Part shown: positions 1 to 6,746 of the stretch, piece by piece
Layout of the letters: every line of letters begins with the position of its first letter
Position numbering within the stretch: the stretch's first letter is position 1
NCBI GenBank assembly: GCA_905479545.1
Contig: CAJQNE010000486.1
Coordinates: forward strand, 1 to 11,473
Direction: 5' to 3'
Source: an uncultured Gammaproteobacteria bacterium
GTDB lineage: Bacteria > Pseudomonadota > Gammaproteobacteria > CAJQNE01
DNA length: 11,473 nt
Translations under genes and position numbers: made by a program
The notes under the pieces: generated by a model
The model's input: the letters and a program-made list of their open reading frames with translations, nothing else
Told to the model about the DNA's origin: nothing
Database searches by the model: none

Positions 1-27
1 TGCCACTGCTAAATTATTGTGAGGCTT

Positions 28-52
28 ATAGTCCCATTTAAGGGCTATTTTT
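28..52 (+). terminator. Possible intrinsic terminator
   Basis: ATAGTCCC (28-35) can pair with GGGCTAT (42-48) around the loop ATTTAA if T32 is bulged. A run of five T follows, counting the last stem base. On the plus strand this resembles a weak rho-independent terminator for a gene left of the window. On the minus strand no U-tract follows. The stem is short and bulged, so the call is tentative. Confidence 0.35.
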
Positions 53-174
53 CGCATTTAATTTGCGGGTTTTAAATCTGCTTGCCGTCCTAATAGTTAT
101 TGTTTATACCATTTTATGGCTAGTGGCTGTGCTAGGAGGCTGATTGGAGACTTGGTGAGTAGGTCGTAAGTTGG

Positions 175-212
175 TAGCTATAGTCCCCGATTTTCGTCGG
201 GGGCTATAGCTA
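175..212. other. Strong 16-bp hairpin without a U-tract
   Basis: Bases 175-190 pair with 197-212 over 16 positions, with a single G-T wobble and a six-base loop TTTTCG. This is one of the most stable hairpins in the window. Neither strand has a T-run after the stem, so it is not a standard intrinsic terminator. It could protect the 3' end of the hemL transcript, act as a rho-assisted terminator, or be one member of a short palindromic repeat family. The core words recur in the hairpin at 28-52. Confidence 0.6.
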
Positions 213-327
213 TTAAAAATGCTGCTCTAGAGGACTCGGGAGCACTAAGTTTTAGAATAAGCTAAACAAAATGCGCTATTTTATCTACACGTATTGTTTG
301 CAGGGCGGCTTGCTTATACATTTGCTG

Positions 328-1623
328 CTATTGGCCAATAAGCGCAAAGGCCTGCTCAGCAGCTTGCAGAGTCGCTTCAATTTCATGGTCACCATGCGCC
401 TGGCTCATAAAGCCCGCTTCATACGCTGATGGCGCTAAATACACACCGCGTTCCAGCATGGCGTGGAATAGCTTTTTAAAACCTTCGACATCGCCGCTGG
501 TTACGTCAGAAAAACAGTTTGGAGCGGTTTCTGCATTCAGGAAAAAGCCAAACATGCCGCCGACCGTTACGGTGCTCATTGGCAGTCCGGCGGCTTCAGC
601 TTTCTGCTCGAAGCCCGCCATTAAGCGGCGAGTTTTTTCAGCAAGCGTGGCGTAGAAGCCCGGCTCCTGAACGATTTGTAAGGTCGCCAAACCGGCCGCC
701 ATTGCAACAGGGTTACCGGAAAGTGTGCCCGCCTGGTACACAGGGCCGAGTGGCGAGATGCTTTGCATAATCTCGCGCCTGCCGCCAAAAGCACCGACTG
801 GCATGCCGCCGCCGATGATTTTACCGAGCGTGGTTAAATCTGCTTGCACGCCATACAATTCTTGCGCGCCGCCAAGCGCGACCCGGAAGCCGGTCATTAC
901 CTCGTCAAAAATCAGGATGGTTTCGTAGCGGTCGCAAATTGCCCGTAGGCCTTCGAGGAAACCGGGCGCGGGCGGTATGCAGTTCATATTGCCGGCTACT
1001 GGCTCAACGATAATGCAGGCAATATCTTCACCGGCATCGTGGAAAATATCTTCGACTGATTGCAGGTCGTTAAACGTAGCAGTGAGGGTGTGCTTAGCAA
1101 GGCTGGCGGGTATACCCGGTGAGCTGGGCACGCCGAGTGTCAGTGCGCCAGAGCCGGCTTTTACCAATAACGAATCGCCGTGACCGTGGTAACAGCCTTC
1201 GAATTTGAGGATTTTATCGCGGCCGGTATGGCCGCGAGCCAGCCGGATAGCACTCATGGTCGCTTCAGTTCCCGAGCTGGTCATGCGGACCAGGTCCATT
1301 GAAGGAACTAGTTTGCAGAGTTCTTCGGCCATCAGTATTTCTGATTCAGTCGGGGCGCCAAAGCTTAAGCCGCCTTGCATGGCTTCAGTTACTGCGGCCA
1401 TTACTTTGGGGTGAGCGTGGCCGGCAATCATTGGGCCCCAGCTGCCGATGTAGTCGATATAACGGTTGCCGTCGACATCGGTCATGTATGCACCTGCGGC
1501 TTTTTTAATAAAGCGTGGCGTGCCACCTACTGAGCTAAACGCCCGGACCGGTGAGTTCACCGCGCCGGGAATACTGGCTGAGCCGCGCTCAAATAGGGCT
1601 GCAGATTGGCTGGTGTTTAGCAT
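328..1623 (-). CDS. hemL: Glutamate-1-semialdehyde 2,1-aminomutase
   Basis: This PLP enzyme converts glutamate-1-semialdehyde to 5-aminolevulinate, the last step of the C5 route into haem and other tetrapyrroles, in the cytosol. The 431 residues match the usual length of about 427. Visible signatures are NSPVRAF near residues 23-29, SSGTEATMSAIRLAR at 116-130, CYHGHGD at 144-150, FDEVMTGFR at 239-247, and TTLGKIIGGGMPVGA at 264-278. K268 in the last is the expected Schiff-base lysine. The start at 1623 has an AGGA about seven bases upstream on the minus strand. It lies downstream of thiE with a 120-base gap that contains a perfect A/T palindrome, so it may have its own promoter. The thiD/thiE/hemL neighbourhood is familiar from pseudomonads and relatives. 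Confidence 0.97.
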   Translation of the reverse strand: MLNTSQSAALFERGSASIPGAVNSPVRAFSSVGGTPRFIKKAAGAYMTDVDGNRYIDYIGSWGPMIAGHAHPKVMAAVTEAMQGGLSFGAPTESEILMAEELCKLVPSMDLVRMTSSGTEATMSAIRLARGHTGRDKILKFEGCYHGHGDSLLVKAGSGALTLGVPSSPGIPASLAKHTLTATFNDLQSVEDIFHDAGEDIACIIVEPVAGNMNCIPPAPGFLEGLRAICDRYETILIFDEVMTGFRVALGGAQELYGVQADLTTLGKIIGGGMPVGAFGGRREIMQSISPLGPVYQAGTLSGNPVAMAAGLATLQIVQEPGFYATLAEKTRRLMAGFEQKAEAAGLPMSTVTVGGMFGFFLNAETAPNCFSDVTSGDVEGFKKLFHAMLERGVYLAPSAYEAGFMSQAHGDHEIEATLQAAEQAFALIGQ

Positions 1624-1662
1624 GACCGGTTCCTAAAATATGGTGCTTGAGAATAGTGTTGA

Positions 1663-1684
1663 AAAAATATTTTAAAATATTTTT
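1663..1684. repeat. Perfect 22-base A/T palindrome upstream of hemL
   Basis: The sequence reads five A, TA, four T, four A, TA, five T, which is exactly self-complementary over 22 bases. It begins about 40 bases upstream of the hemL ATG on the minus strand, inside the thiE-hemL gap. It could be an UP-element-like A-tract, a site for a nucleoid protein, an operator for a dimeric regulator, or simply A/T-rich spacer. With no G/C pairs it is a poor terminator candidate for thiE. Confidence 0.6.
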
Positions 1685-1743
1685 CTGGATGGGCGGCATC
1701 ATACCGAAGCTGCTGCCCAAGTGAGCCAGTGAGCCAATGCGGC

Positions 1744-2361
1744 TTAGAAAAGCTGGCTGAGTTCACGGGTTGCTGTAGCAATGTCTTCTGCACCGTAAAT
1801 TGCCTCACAAACTGCTAACAGGTCAGCGCCCGCTTGTAGCAACTCACTGCCATTGGCTGCGATTACCCCGCCAATGGCGACGACCGGCACGCAATAGTCG
1901 CCGCGTAATACGTGGCTATCCGCCGGTTGTGCGCTGGCTTTGGTGTTGGAAGCAAAGAACCGGCCGAAGGCGACGTAATTGGCACTGGCGGCGACAGCGG
2001 CTTTGGCTAATTCGCTCTGGCCATGGCAGGTGCTACCAATAATAGCGGTAGAGCCTAGCTGCTGGCGGGCTGATTTTAAGCTGCCATCCTGCTGGCCGAG
2101 ATGCACACCATCAGCATTACACTCTGCCGCCAGCTGAATGTCGTCGTTAATAATCAGTGGCACATTATAACGATGGCAGAGTTTGAGTAATTCGGCTGCA
2201 AGCCGCTTGCGGCGGGGTTGACTGGCTTGTTTGTCGCGGTATTGCAGTAGTGCAATACCGTTTTCTAAGGCCAGTTCGGTTTGCCTCAGCAGCTGCGATT
2301 CGTCGCGTAAGTCGCTGGGTGTAATAGCGTAGATACCCGATTGGGGCATGGCTAGTGTCAT
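1744..2361 (-). CDS. thiE: Thiamine-phosphate synthase
   Basis: This enzyme joins hydroxymethylpyrimidine diphosphate to the thiazole phosphate to give thiamine monophosphate. The 205 residues fit the single-domain TIM-barrel family. Visible motifs are LLQYRDK (38-44), IINDD (70-74), DGVHLGQQD (84-92), IGSTCH (108-113), YVAFGRFFASNTK (129-141) and VVAIGGV (160-166), covering the pyrimidine-diphosphate and thiazole-phosphate binding loops. The ATG at 2361 has an AGG about ten bases upstream. A second ATG four codons inside (2349) is possible. It follows thiD by 44 bases on the same strand, so the two genes, which supply and use the pyrimidine, are probably cotranscribed. Confidence 0.95.
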   Translation of the reverse strand: MTLAMPQSGIYAITPSDLRDESQLLRQTELALENGIALLQYRDKQASQPRRKRLAAELLKLCHRYNVPLIINDDIQLAAECNADGVHLGQQDGSLKSARQQLGSTAIIGSTCHGQSELAKAAVAASANYVAFGRFFASNTKASAQPADSHVLRGDYCVPVVAIGGVIAANGSELLQAGADLLAVCEAIYGAEDIATATRELSQLF

Positions 2362-2405
2362 TGCGAAGGCCTGGCGGTTCTACAACTGTGGGCTATAAAG
2401 TCCGG

Positions 2406-3230
2406 CTATAGTGGCCGAACGCTATCATCGGCCCAATAGTGGCGGTTTGGTATTTGCTGGCCGCGACCATCGGTGGTGGCGTTACGCAGCGTCTCAAAGG
2501 TGTAATTTTCTGCAACGGCTACGGCGTCTCGCAGCGGCAGGCCTTTGGCAACGCCCGCAGCACAGGCGGCCGCCAGTGTGCAGCCGCTACCGTGAAATTC
2601 GCCGGGTAGCCGCGGCCAATCGAGAGTTACGGGCTCGGCGCTGTGACGCACCAATATATTGCTCAACTCATTGTCATCGTCGCCTGAACTGTGGCCGCCG
2701 GTCAGTAATACGTTAACCGCACCGAGAGTCAGGAGTTTCTCAGCCGCTTCAGTACCGCTGAGCGATTCGTCGCCCGCCAGAATAATGGCTTCCGGCAGGT
2801 TGGGGGTAACCAATAAGGCATGCGGCATTAATTCATATTGCAGCGTTTTAATTAATAAGTCGTCAGCCAGAGCAGCACCGCCACCAGCGCGTAGCACCGG
2901 GTCGAGAATCACCGGTATGTCGCTGTGCTCGTCGAGCAGGTCGGCAATCGACAGCGCTATGTCGGCGCTACCTAGCAAGCCAATTTTTATCGCTGCGACG
3001 GGCATGTCGCTCAACACTGCGATGGCCTGTTCGCGAACGTCGTCGCCACTTAATGGGTGGATGCGTTGCACGTTAACGCTGTCTTGCACGGTAACGGCAG
3101 TAACTACTGGCGCGGCGCGACAGCCGAGGCTGGCAATGGCTTCTATATCGGCGCTCAAGCCAGCACCACCGCTGGGGTCGGTGCCGCCAAAACAAAGCAC
3201 GATAGGGCGTTTTTTCGAAGAATTATTCAT
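2406..3230 (-). CDS. thiD: Hydroxymethylpyrimidine / phosphomethylpyrimidine kinase
   Basis: This ribokinase-fold kinase phosphorylates HMP to HMP-phosphate and then to HMP-diphosphate, the substrate of ThiE. The 274 residues are close to the usual 260-270. Visible motifs are the N-terminal GTDPSGGAGLSADI (16-29), VTAVTVQDS (43-51), a GLLG loop (84-87), VILDPVLRAGGG (107-118), VTPNLPEA (141-148), and the anion-hole motif FHGSGCTLAAA near residues 212-222. No clear Shine-Dalgarno stands before the ATG at 3230. The 100-base leader carries a short repeat (3267-3290), and I recognise no THI-box riboswitch consensus there. This is a stand-alone ThiD, not a ThiDE fusion, because thiE is a separate downstream gene. 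Confidence 0.96.
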   Translation of the reverse strand: MNNSSKKRPIVLCFGGTDPSGGAGLSADIEAIASLGCRAAPVVTAVTVQDSVNVQRIHPLSGDDVREQAIAVLSDMPVAAIKIGLLGSADIALSIADLLDEHSDIPVILDPVLRAGGGAALADDLLIKTLQYELMPHALLVTPNLPEAIILAGDESLSGTEAAEKLLTLGAVNVLLTGGHSSGDDDNELSNILVRHSAEPVTLDWPRLPGEFHGSGCTLAAACAAGVAKGLPLRDAVAVAENYTFETLRNATTDGRGQQIPNRHYWADDSVRPL

Positions 3231-3266
3231 GCGCGGCAGTGTACCGGTGTGGAGAGCGCTTCGATA

Positions 3267-3290
3267 CTTCGACTAGCTCATTATGAGCGG
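3267..3290. repeat. Short dispersed repeat, copy 1
   Basis: The segment CTTCGACTAGCTCATTATGAGCGG matches 19 of 24 bases of the segment at 11362-11385. It contains its own dyad, GCTCAT (3276-3281) and ATGAGC (3283-3288) around one T. The CTTCGAC-n-GCTCA-n-CGG pattern resembles short intergenic elements seen in many proteobacterial genomes, as I recall them. It sits in the leader of thiD on the minus strand and could form a small hairpin there. Confidence 0.5.
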
Positions 3291-3330
3291 CAAAGCTTCT
3301 CATGCGCTATCGGGTTGGCTAATAAGATTT

Positions 3331-3810
3331 TTAGCTGAGTTCTGATAAAGCCGCTTTAATGATAGCCGCATCGGCATCCAGGCGGGCGCGGTTCACCCGT
3401 CGTGCCGGGTTGGCAAAGCCGGTGGCAAGTCGCCAGAGGATGCTACGTCCATCGCCTTTAGTACGGGGAATAACGTGAAGGTGCACATGTGGAACCGACT
3501 GGTTGGCGATATGGCCGTCGTTAATCAGAAAGTTCACGTCGTCACCCGGTATTTCACTGGCCCGAACGGCGGCGGCCAGCTGGTGGCCGATTTCAAAAAG
3601 CCGCTGGCGCGTCGTGCCGTTAAGCTCGGGTAACCGCTGCTGATGTACTTTGGGAATTATCAGCATGTGGCCGCGGGTAAAGGGGTAGGCGTCCATAAAC
3701 GCCAGTACCAGATCATCCTCATAAACCACGCTGGCAGGAAGCTTGCCAGCAAGAATGGCAGTGAATACATTGTTTTTGTAAGGACGGGCGTGTTTCAAGG
3801 GCTTTTCCAT
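3331..3810 (-). CDS. HIT-family nucleotide hydrolase/transferase
   Basis: This is a histidine-triad protein of 159 residues, slightly longer than compact Hint proteins because of a C-terminal tail. The family hydrolyses nucleoside phosphoramidates, AP4A-like dinucleotides or adenylylated compounds through a nucleotidyl-histidine intermediate. The diagnostic PHVHLHVIPR stands at 107-116, giving H108, H110 and H112. N-terminal hallmarks VVYEDDLVLAFMDAYPFTRGHMLIIPK (28-54) and FLINDGHIANQSV (94-106) complete the fold. Its substrate cannot be read from sequence. It lies 27 bases after coq7, with the spacer almost entirely occupied by a palindrome. No clear ribosome-binding site is seen before the ATG at 3810, and no alternative internal ATG occurs before residue 39. 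Confidence 0.92.
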   Translation of the reverse strand: MEKPLKHARPYKNNVFTAILAGKLPASVVYEDDLVLAFMDAYPFTRGHMLIIPKVHQQRLPELNGTTRQRLFEIGHQLAAAVRASEIPGDDVNFLINDGHIANQSVPHVHLHVIPRTKGDGRSILWRLATGFANPARRVNRARLDADAAIIKAALSELS

Positions 3811-3823
3811 CGGTTTGTGGTCA

Positions 3824-3846
3824 CATATATAAGCACCTTATATATG
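3824..3846. repeat. Perfect 10-bp dyad across the coq7 stop codon
   Basis: CATATATAAG (3824-3833) and CTTATATATG (3837-3846) are exact reverse complements separated by three bases. On the minus strand the dyad covers the last codons and stop of coq7 and ends 13 bases before the HIT gene start. It could form an RNA hairpin controlling translation of the HIT gene, or an A/T-rich operator. It lacks the G/C-rich stem of a normal terminator. Confidence 0.6.
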
Positions 3847-4470
3847 GTGGGCCAGTGTCGTCATAATTTTGGCTGAAGCCTGCATCGCCGATTTTACCGG
3901 TTCCGGCAGTTCTGCACCGCCTGCTGCCTTCGCTTCTGCGCCGTGGCGTGCTTCGTCAGCTGCCATGGTTTCAACAATGTTCCGGCTTGCCTGGTCAGCT
4001 GCTGGCAGCCGGGTTAAATGTTGCTGTAAATGTGCTTCAACCTGCCGTTCCGTTTCCGCGACAAAACCCAGGCTGGTCTTGTCGCCAAGCAAACCTGCTA
4101 TCGCGCCTAGCGCAAACGAACCGCCGTACCAAAACGGTGCTAACCGGGAGGGGCGGCTACCGAGTTCAGCAAGGCGCTCGTTGCACCAGGCTAAATGGTC
4201 AACTTCCTCTTCTGCCGCGTGCTGTAACGCCTGCCGCGTTTCGGGGTTGCGAGCGGCTAGTGATTGACCGTTATATAGTGCTTGCGCAGCAATTTCGCCG
4301 GCGTGGTTAACCCGCATAAGCGACGCGCTGAGTTTTTTATCGACTTCGCTGAGTTGCGCCGTGCTATCGCCGGGGTAGGGGCGTGCCGCTTTGGGCAGGC
4401 CGAATGAGGTCGTTACCGCTTTGTCGAGCTGCACAATTAACCGGTCGAGCCTGGAGGGTTGTCGAATCAT
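3838..4470 (-). CDS. coq7: 2-polyprenyl-3-methyl-6-methoxy-1,4-benzoquinol hydroxylase
   Basis: Coq7 is a membrane-associated diiron monooxygenase that adds the C6 hydroxyl to demethoxyubiquinol late in ubiquinone synthesis. Many bacteria use it in place of the flavoprotein UbiF. The 210 residues fit the family. The ferritin-like iron ligands are visible: E59 in RVNHAGEIAA, the EEEVDH run with E89 and H92, a glutamate in the ETERQVEAH segment (139-147), and DEARHG with E173 and H176. The hydrophobic stretch FALGAIAGLLG (119-129) is the usual membrane-contacting helix. It is divergently oriented to the outer-membrane protein gene across a 195-base gap that presumably carries both promoters. 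No strong ribosome-binding site is seen. Confidence 0.95.
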   Translation of the reverse strand: MIRQPSRLDRLIVQLDKAVTTSFGLPKAARPYPGDSTAQLSEVDKKLSASLMRVNHAGEIAAQALYNGQSLAARNPETRQALQHAAEEEVDHLAWCNERLAELGSRPSRLAPFWYGGSFALGAIAGLLGDKTSLGFVAETERQVEAHLQQHLTRLPAADQASRNIVETMAADEARHGAEAKAAGGAELPEPVKSAMQASAKIMTTLAHHI

Positions 4471-4665
4471 AAATTTTCAGGGCAGTGCTTAATGAGTGAT
4501 GATTAACGAGCTTCCTAGAAAACAGTTGCTAACGTGTTGATTTTTAGTAAAGTTACGCCAACGGTTTAACTGGAAGAATAGCTGATGTATCATCCCGCAG
4601 CTAATTAATCGTTGTTCAGTTGTTGGTTGTTAGTCATTTAAATTAGAAATCACGGAGAGAATGAT

Positions 4666-5412
4666 ATGAATAATGTAAACAAAAAAGTACTGCAAGTCGC
4701 AGCAGTTTCTGCTGGGCTGGCCTTCGCCGGAGCAGCGAGCGCCGATATTATGGGCTGGACGGGTAAAGGCCTGTTGGGTTACTCATCCGCATCGGGCAAC
4801 AGTGAATCTTCCAGCCTGAATGCTGCGGTCGAACTAGGCAAAACTTACGGCAAGTGGACTCATGACGTTGGTGTAGATGCGTTCTTCAGTGAGAGCAAAG
4901 CAGATGCCGATAGCGATAAAGATGCTACAGCCGAGCGCTACGGTGCTGACTACAAAGCAAGCTATGCAATTAATAACACTGATTACGTATTCGGAACCGT
5001 CGGTTACCAGAAAGACCTGTTCGGTGGTGTTAATGAAAAATGGTTAGAGGCGCTCGGCTATGGCCGTCGTATCATCGACTTGCCGAAGCACACGCTGAAC
5101 GGCGAAGTGGGTATTGGTGCGAGACAAGAGACTCTGCAGGATGACTCTAAGAACAGTGAGGCCGTCGGCCTGCTCGGCGTTAAGTACAACTACGCGTTTA
5201 ATGAAAACGGTAACTTTTATCAGCACGTAGGTGTTGAAACCGGTTCAGATAACACCTTTGGCGAATCAATAACCGGTGTTAATGCCAAACTGAGCACCGT
5301 GTTAGCATTAGGTGCGAGCTATACCCTTAAACATAACAGTGCTATTGAAGGTGTTTTCGGTAAGCATTCTGATAAGTACACCGCGATTAACCTGACTTAC
5401 TCTATTAAGTAG
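4666..5412 (+). CDS. DUF481 (YdiY-like) outer-membrane protein
   Basis: This is a 248-residue secreted beta-barrel-type protein. The N-terminus has KK at 6-7, a hydrophobic core VAAVSAGLAFAGAA, and an ASA cleavage site giving a mature protein from D27. The mature part shows the DUF481 pattern: GWTGKGLLGYSSASGNS near 30-46, alternating polar/hydrophobic strands rich in Tyr and Gly, the late segment ALGASYTLKH, and a C-terminal strand AINLTYSIK. E. coli YdiY is a member, and the transport or structural role is unknown. The start is supported by GGAGAG seven or so bases upstream. The gene is monocistronic: divergent from coq7, with a strong terminator about 50 bases after the stop. Confidence 0.85.
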   Translation: MNNVNKKVLQVAAVSAGLAFAGAASADIMGWTGKGLLGYSSASGNSESSSLNAAVELGKTYGKWTHDVGVDAFFSESKADADSDKDATAERYGADYKASYAINNTDYVFGTVGYQKDLFGGVNEKWLEALGYGRRIIDLPKHTLNGEVGIGARQETLQDDSKNSEAVGLLGVKYNYAFNENGNFYQHVGVETGSDNTFGESITGVNAKLSTVLALGASYTLKHNSAIEGVFGKHSDKYTAINLTYSIK

Positions 5413-5460
5413 AACTGGTACGAGTCTATGGGTAAGCCTTATTAACAGGTTTGCCCGTAC

Positions 5461-5496
5461 AAAAACCCCGCTAGCCTGCGCTTGCGGGGTTTTTTT
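5461..5496 (+). terminator. Intrinsic terminator after the DUF481 gene
   Basis: AAAAACCCCGC (5461-5471) pairs exactly with GCGGGGTTTTT (5484-5494) around a 12-base loop, and the T-run continues to 5496. It is a classic rho-independent terminator separating the outer-membrane protein gene from rplM. Confidence 0.92.
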
Positions 5497-5635
5497 GTGC
5501 CCGATTGGCCGTCGAAAGCGGCTAATTGCCACTGAATACATGGCAAATTTCCTGCTGCAACGGCGTCGTATAGCGGCTGCTACCGGTAAACTCCCGATAA
5601 TTACTGCCGAAGTGAAAAGCCTTGCTGGTATTGGC

Positions 5636-5664
5636 TTGCGTAACGGTGGGTGGTCGAGTATTAT
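5636..5664 (+). promoter_or_regulatory. Sigma-70-type promoter for rplM-rpsI
   Basis: TTGCGT (5636-5641) and TATTAT (5659-5664) stand at the ideal 17-base spacing. A G/C-rich stretch CCCGCGCCC follows the -10, as in stringently controlled promoters of ribosomal genes. Transcription would begin near 5671, giving a leader of about 40 bases before the L13 start. In E. coli L13 represses its own operon at the translational level. Whether that applies here cannot be seen directly. Confidence 0.7.
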
Positions 5665-5710
5665 CCCGCGCCCTTATTCAACGTTCGCGCCTTTTCTGGA
5701 GAGAACAATT

Positions 5711-6139
5711 ATGTATACCGCAAGTGCCAAGCCGGCTGAGGTCGAGCGCGACTGGTACGTCGTAGATGCCGACGGCAAAACCCTGGGTCGTTTAGCGACT
5801 GAAGTGGCTCGTCGCCTACGCGGCAAGCATAAAGTTACCTACACCCCTCACGTTGATACCGGCGACTACATTGTTGTAGTGAATGCTGAGAAAATCGCTG
5901 TGACCGGTAACAAGCTGACGCAAAAGACCTATCACCACCACACCGGCTACATCGGTAACCTTAAGTCGATCACCCTCGACAAGTTACTGGATAAAAAGCC
6001 AGAGCTGGTTATTGAAAAAGCCGTTAAAGGCATGTTGCCTAAAGGCCCACTGGGTCGCGACATGTTCGGTAAGTTGAAAGTTTATGCTGGCGCTGAGCAT
6101 CCGCACACCGCACAGCAACCCATAGTTTTAGAGGTTTAA
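5711..6139 (+). CDS. rplM: 50S ribosomal protein L13
   Basis: L13 is an early-assembly protein of the large ribosomal subunit. The 142 residues equal the E. coli length. Signatures include RDWYVVDADGKTLGRLATE, RLRGKHKVTYTPHVDTGDY, VTGNK, YHHTGYIG, VKGMLPKGPLGR and LKVYAGAEHPH. The ATG at 5711 is chosen because homology begins there and GGAGAG (5698-5703) lies seven bases upstream. The frame stays open for 72 more codons upstream, but without recognisable protein. It is the first gene of a two-gene operon with rpsI, whose ribosome-binding site GAGG (6131-6134) overlaps the last codons of rplM. Confidence 0.98.
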   Translation: MYTASAKPAEVERDWYVVDADGKTLGRLATEVARRLRGKHKVTYTPHVDTGDYIVVVNAEKIAVTGNKLTQKTYHHHTGYIGNLKSITLDKLLDKKPELVIEKAVKGMLPKGPLGRDMFGKLKVYAGAEHPHTAQQPIVLEV

Positions 6140-6143
6140 GTTA

Positions 6144-6533
6144 ATGGCCGACCAGTTTTACGGCACGGGCCGTCGCAAATCGTCTACCGCACGGGTTTTC
6201 CTTCGCCCCGGTAAAGGCGACATCGTAGTGAACAGCAAAGCACTAGAAGAGTACTTTGGCCGTGGCACCTCACGGATGATCGTTCGTCAGCCACTAGAGT
6301 TAACCGAGAATGTTGAGAAATTTGACATTTACGTTACGGTTGCAGGCGGCGGCGCAAGTGGCCAGGCCGGCGCTATCCGCCACGGTATTACCCGTGCGCT
6401 GATGGAATATGATGAAGAATTACGTCCTTCACTACGTGCTGCCGGGTTTGTAACCCGTGATGCTCGTAAGGTTGAACGGAAGAAAGTGGGCCTGCGCAAA
6501 GCACGTCGCGCTACTCAGTTCTCAAAGCGTTAA
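6144..6533 (+). CDS. rpsI: 30S ribosomal protein S9
   Basis: S9 binds the small-subunit head, and its C-terminal tail reaches the P-site tRNA. The 129 residues compare with 130 in E. coli. Signatures are the N-terminal YGTGRRKSSTARVFL, GGGASGQAGAIRHGITRAL in the middle, and the basic tail ending in the invariant SKR. It starts four bases after the rplM stop and is followed by a strong terminator at 6561. In many pseudomonad-type genomes petABC follow rpsI, but here an unrelated hydrolase does. Confidence 0.98.
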   Translation: MADQFYGTGRRKSSTARVFLRPGKGDIVVNSKALEEYFGRGTSRMIVRQPLELTENVEKFDIYVTVAGGGASGQAGAIRHGITRALMEYDEELRPSLRAAGFVTRDARKVERKKVGLRKARRATQFSKR

Positions 6534-6560
6534 TCGAATACCTTCGGTTTCGCCGAGCAC

Positions 6561-6588
6561 AAAAAAGCCCGCGTTTGCGGGCTTTTTT
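6561..6588 (+). terminator. Intrinsic terminator after rpsI
   Basis: AAAAAAGCCCGC (6561-6572) and GCGGGCTTTTTT (6577-6588) are exact 12-base reverse complements around the loop GTTT. The A-run and T-run make it potentially bidirectional, but only the plus-strand operon ends here. Confidence 0.95.
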
Positions 6589-6746
6589 GTGGCTGTAGAT
6601 TATGCGCCGTGAAGTCGTTGCCTGCAGCGTCGCTGCGCTGTGGAGCGGCGTTAGCTCTGCCGCTACGTTGCTGCGTTTTACTGCCACAGTATCAATGCGC
6701 TGTTCCGGTACGGTGAACATTTAACCATCCTACTATCGGAATCGAC

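Larger units (their letters stand above)
1..327. other. Gene-free region left of hemL
   Basis: No convincing coding sequence is present in these bases. The stretch is more A/T-rich than the rest of the window. It holds two hairpins that share the words ATAGTCCC and GGGCTAT (described separately). It lies downstream of the minus-strand hemL gene and presumably downstream of a plus-strand gene left of the window. I see no clear U-tract terminator for hemL itself between the hemL stop and the hairpin near 200. Confidence 0.6.
5413..5710 (+). promoter_or_regulatory. DUF481-rplM intergenic region
   Basis: This 298-base gap contains a weak hairpin (GGGTAAGCC at 5430 with GGTTTGCCC at 5448), the DUF481 terminator, a small dyad TTGCCA/TGGCAA (5526-5546), and the rplM promoter and leader. 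An open frame extends upstream of the L13 start to about 5495, but that extension has no L13 homology and is not counted as coding. Confidence 0.6.

Noticed and set aside
1617..1808. Minus-strand open frame across the thiE-hemL gap
   Set aside because: It overlaps both genes out of frame, contains the A/T palindrome, and has no recognisable protein pattern.
2659..3276. 205-codon plus-strand frame opposite thiD
   Set aside because: It is antisense to a clearly conserved gene, with Ser/Ala-rich composition typical of a shadow frame.
5495..5710. N-terminal extension of the L13 reading frame
   Set aside because: It covers the terminator tail, the promoter and the leader. L13 homology and a good ribosome-binding site begin at 5711.
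6511..6720. Minus-strand frame over the rpsI terminator
   Set aside because: It reads through a perfect terminator hairpin and the end of rpsI, with no family resemblance.
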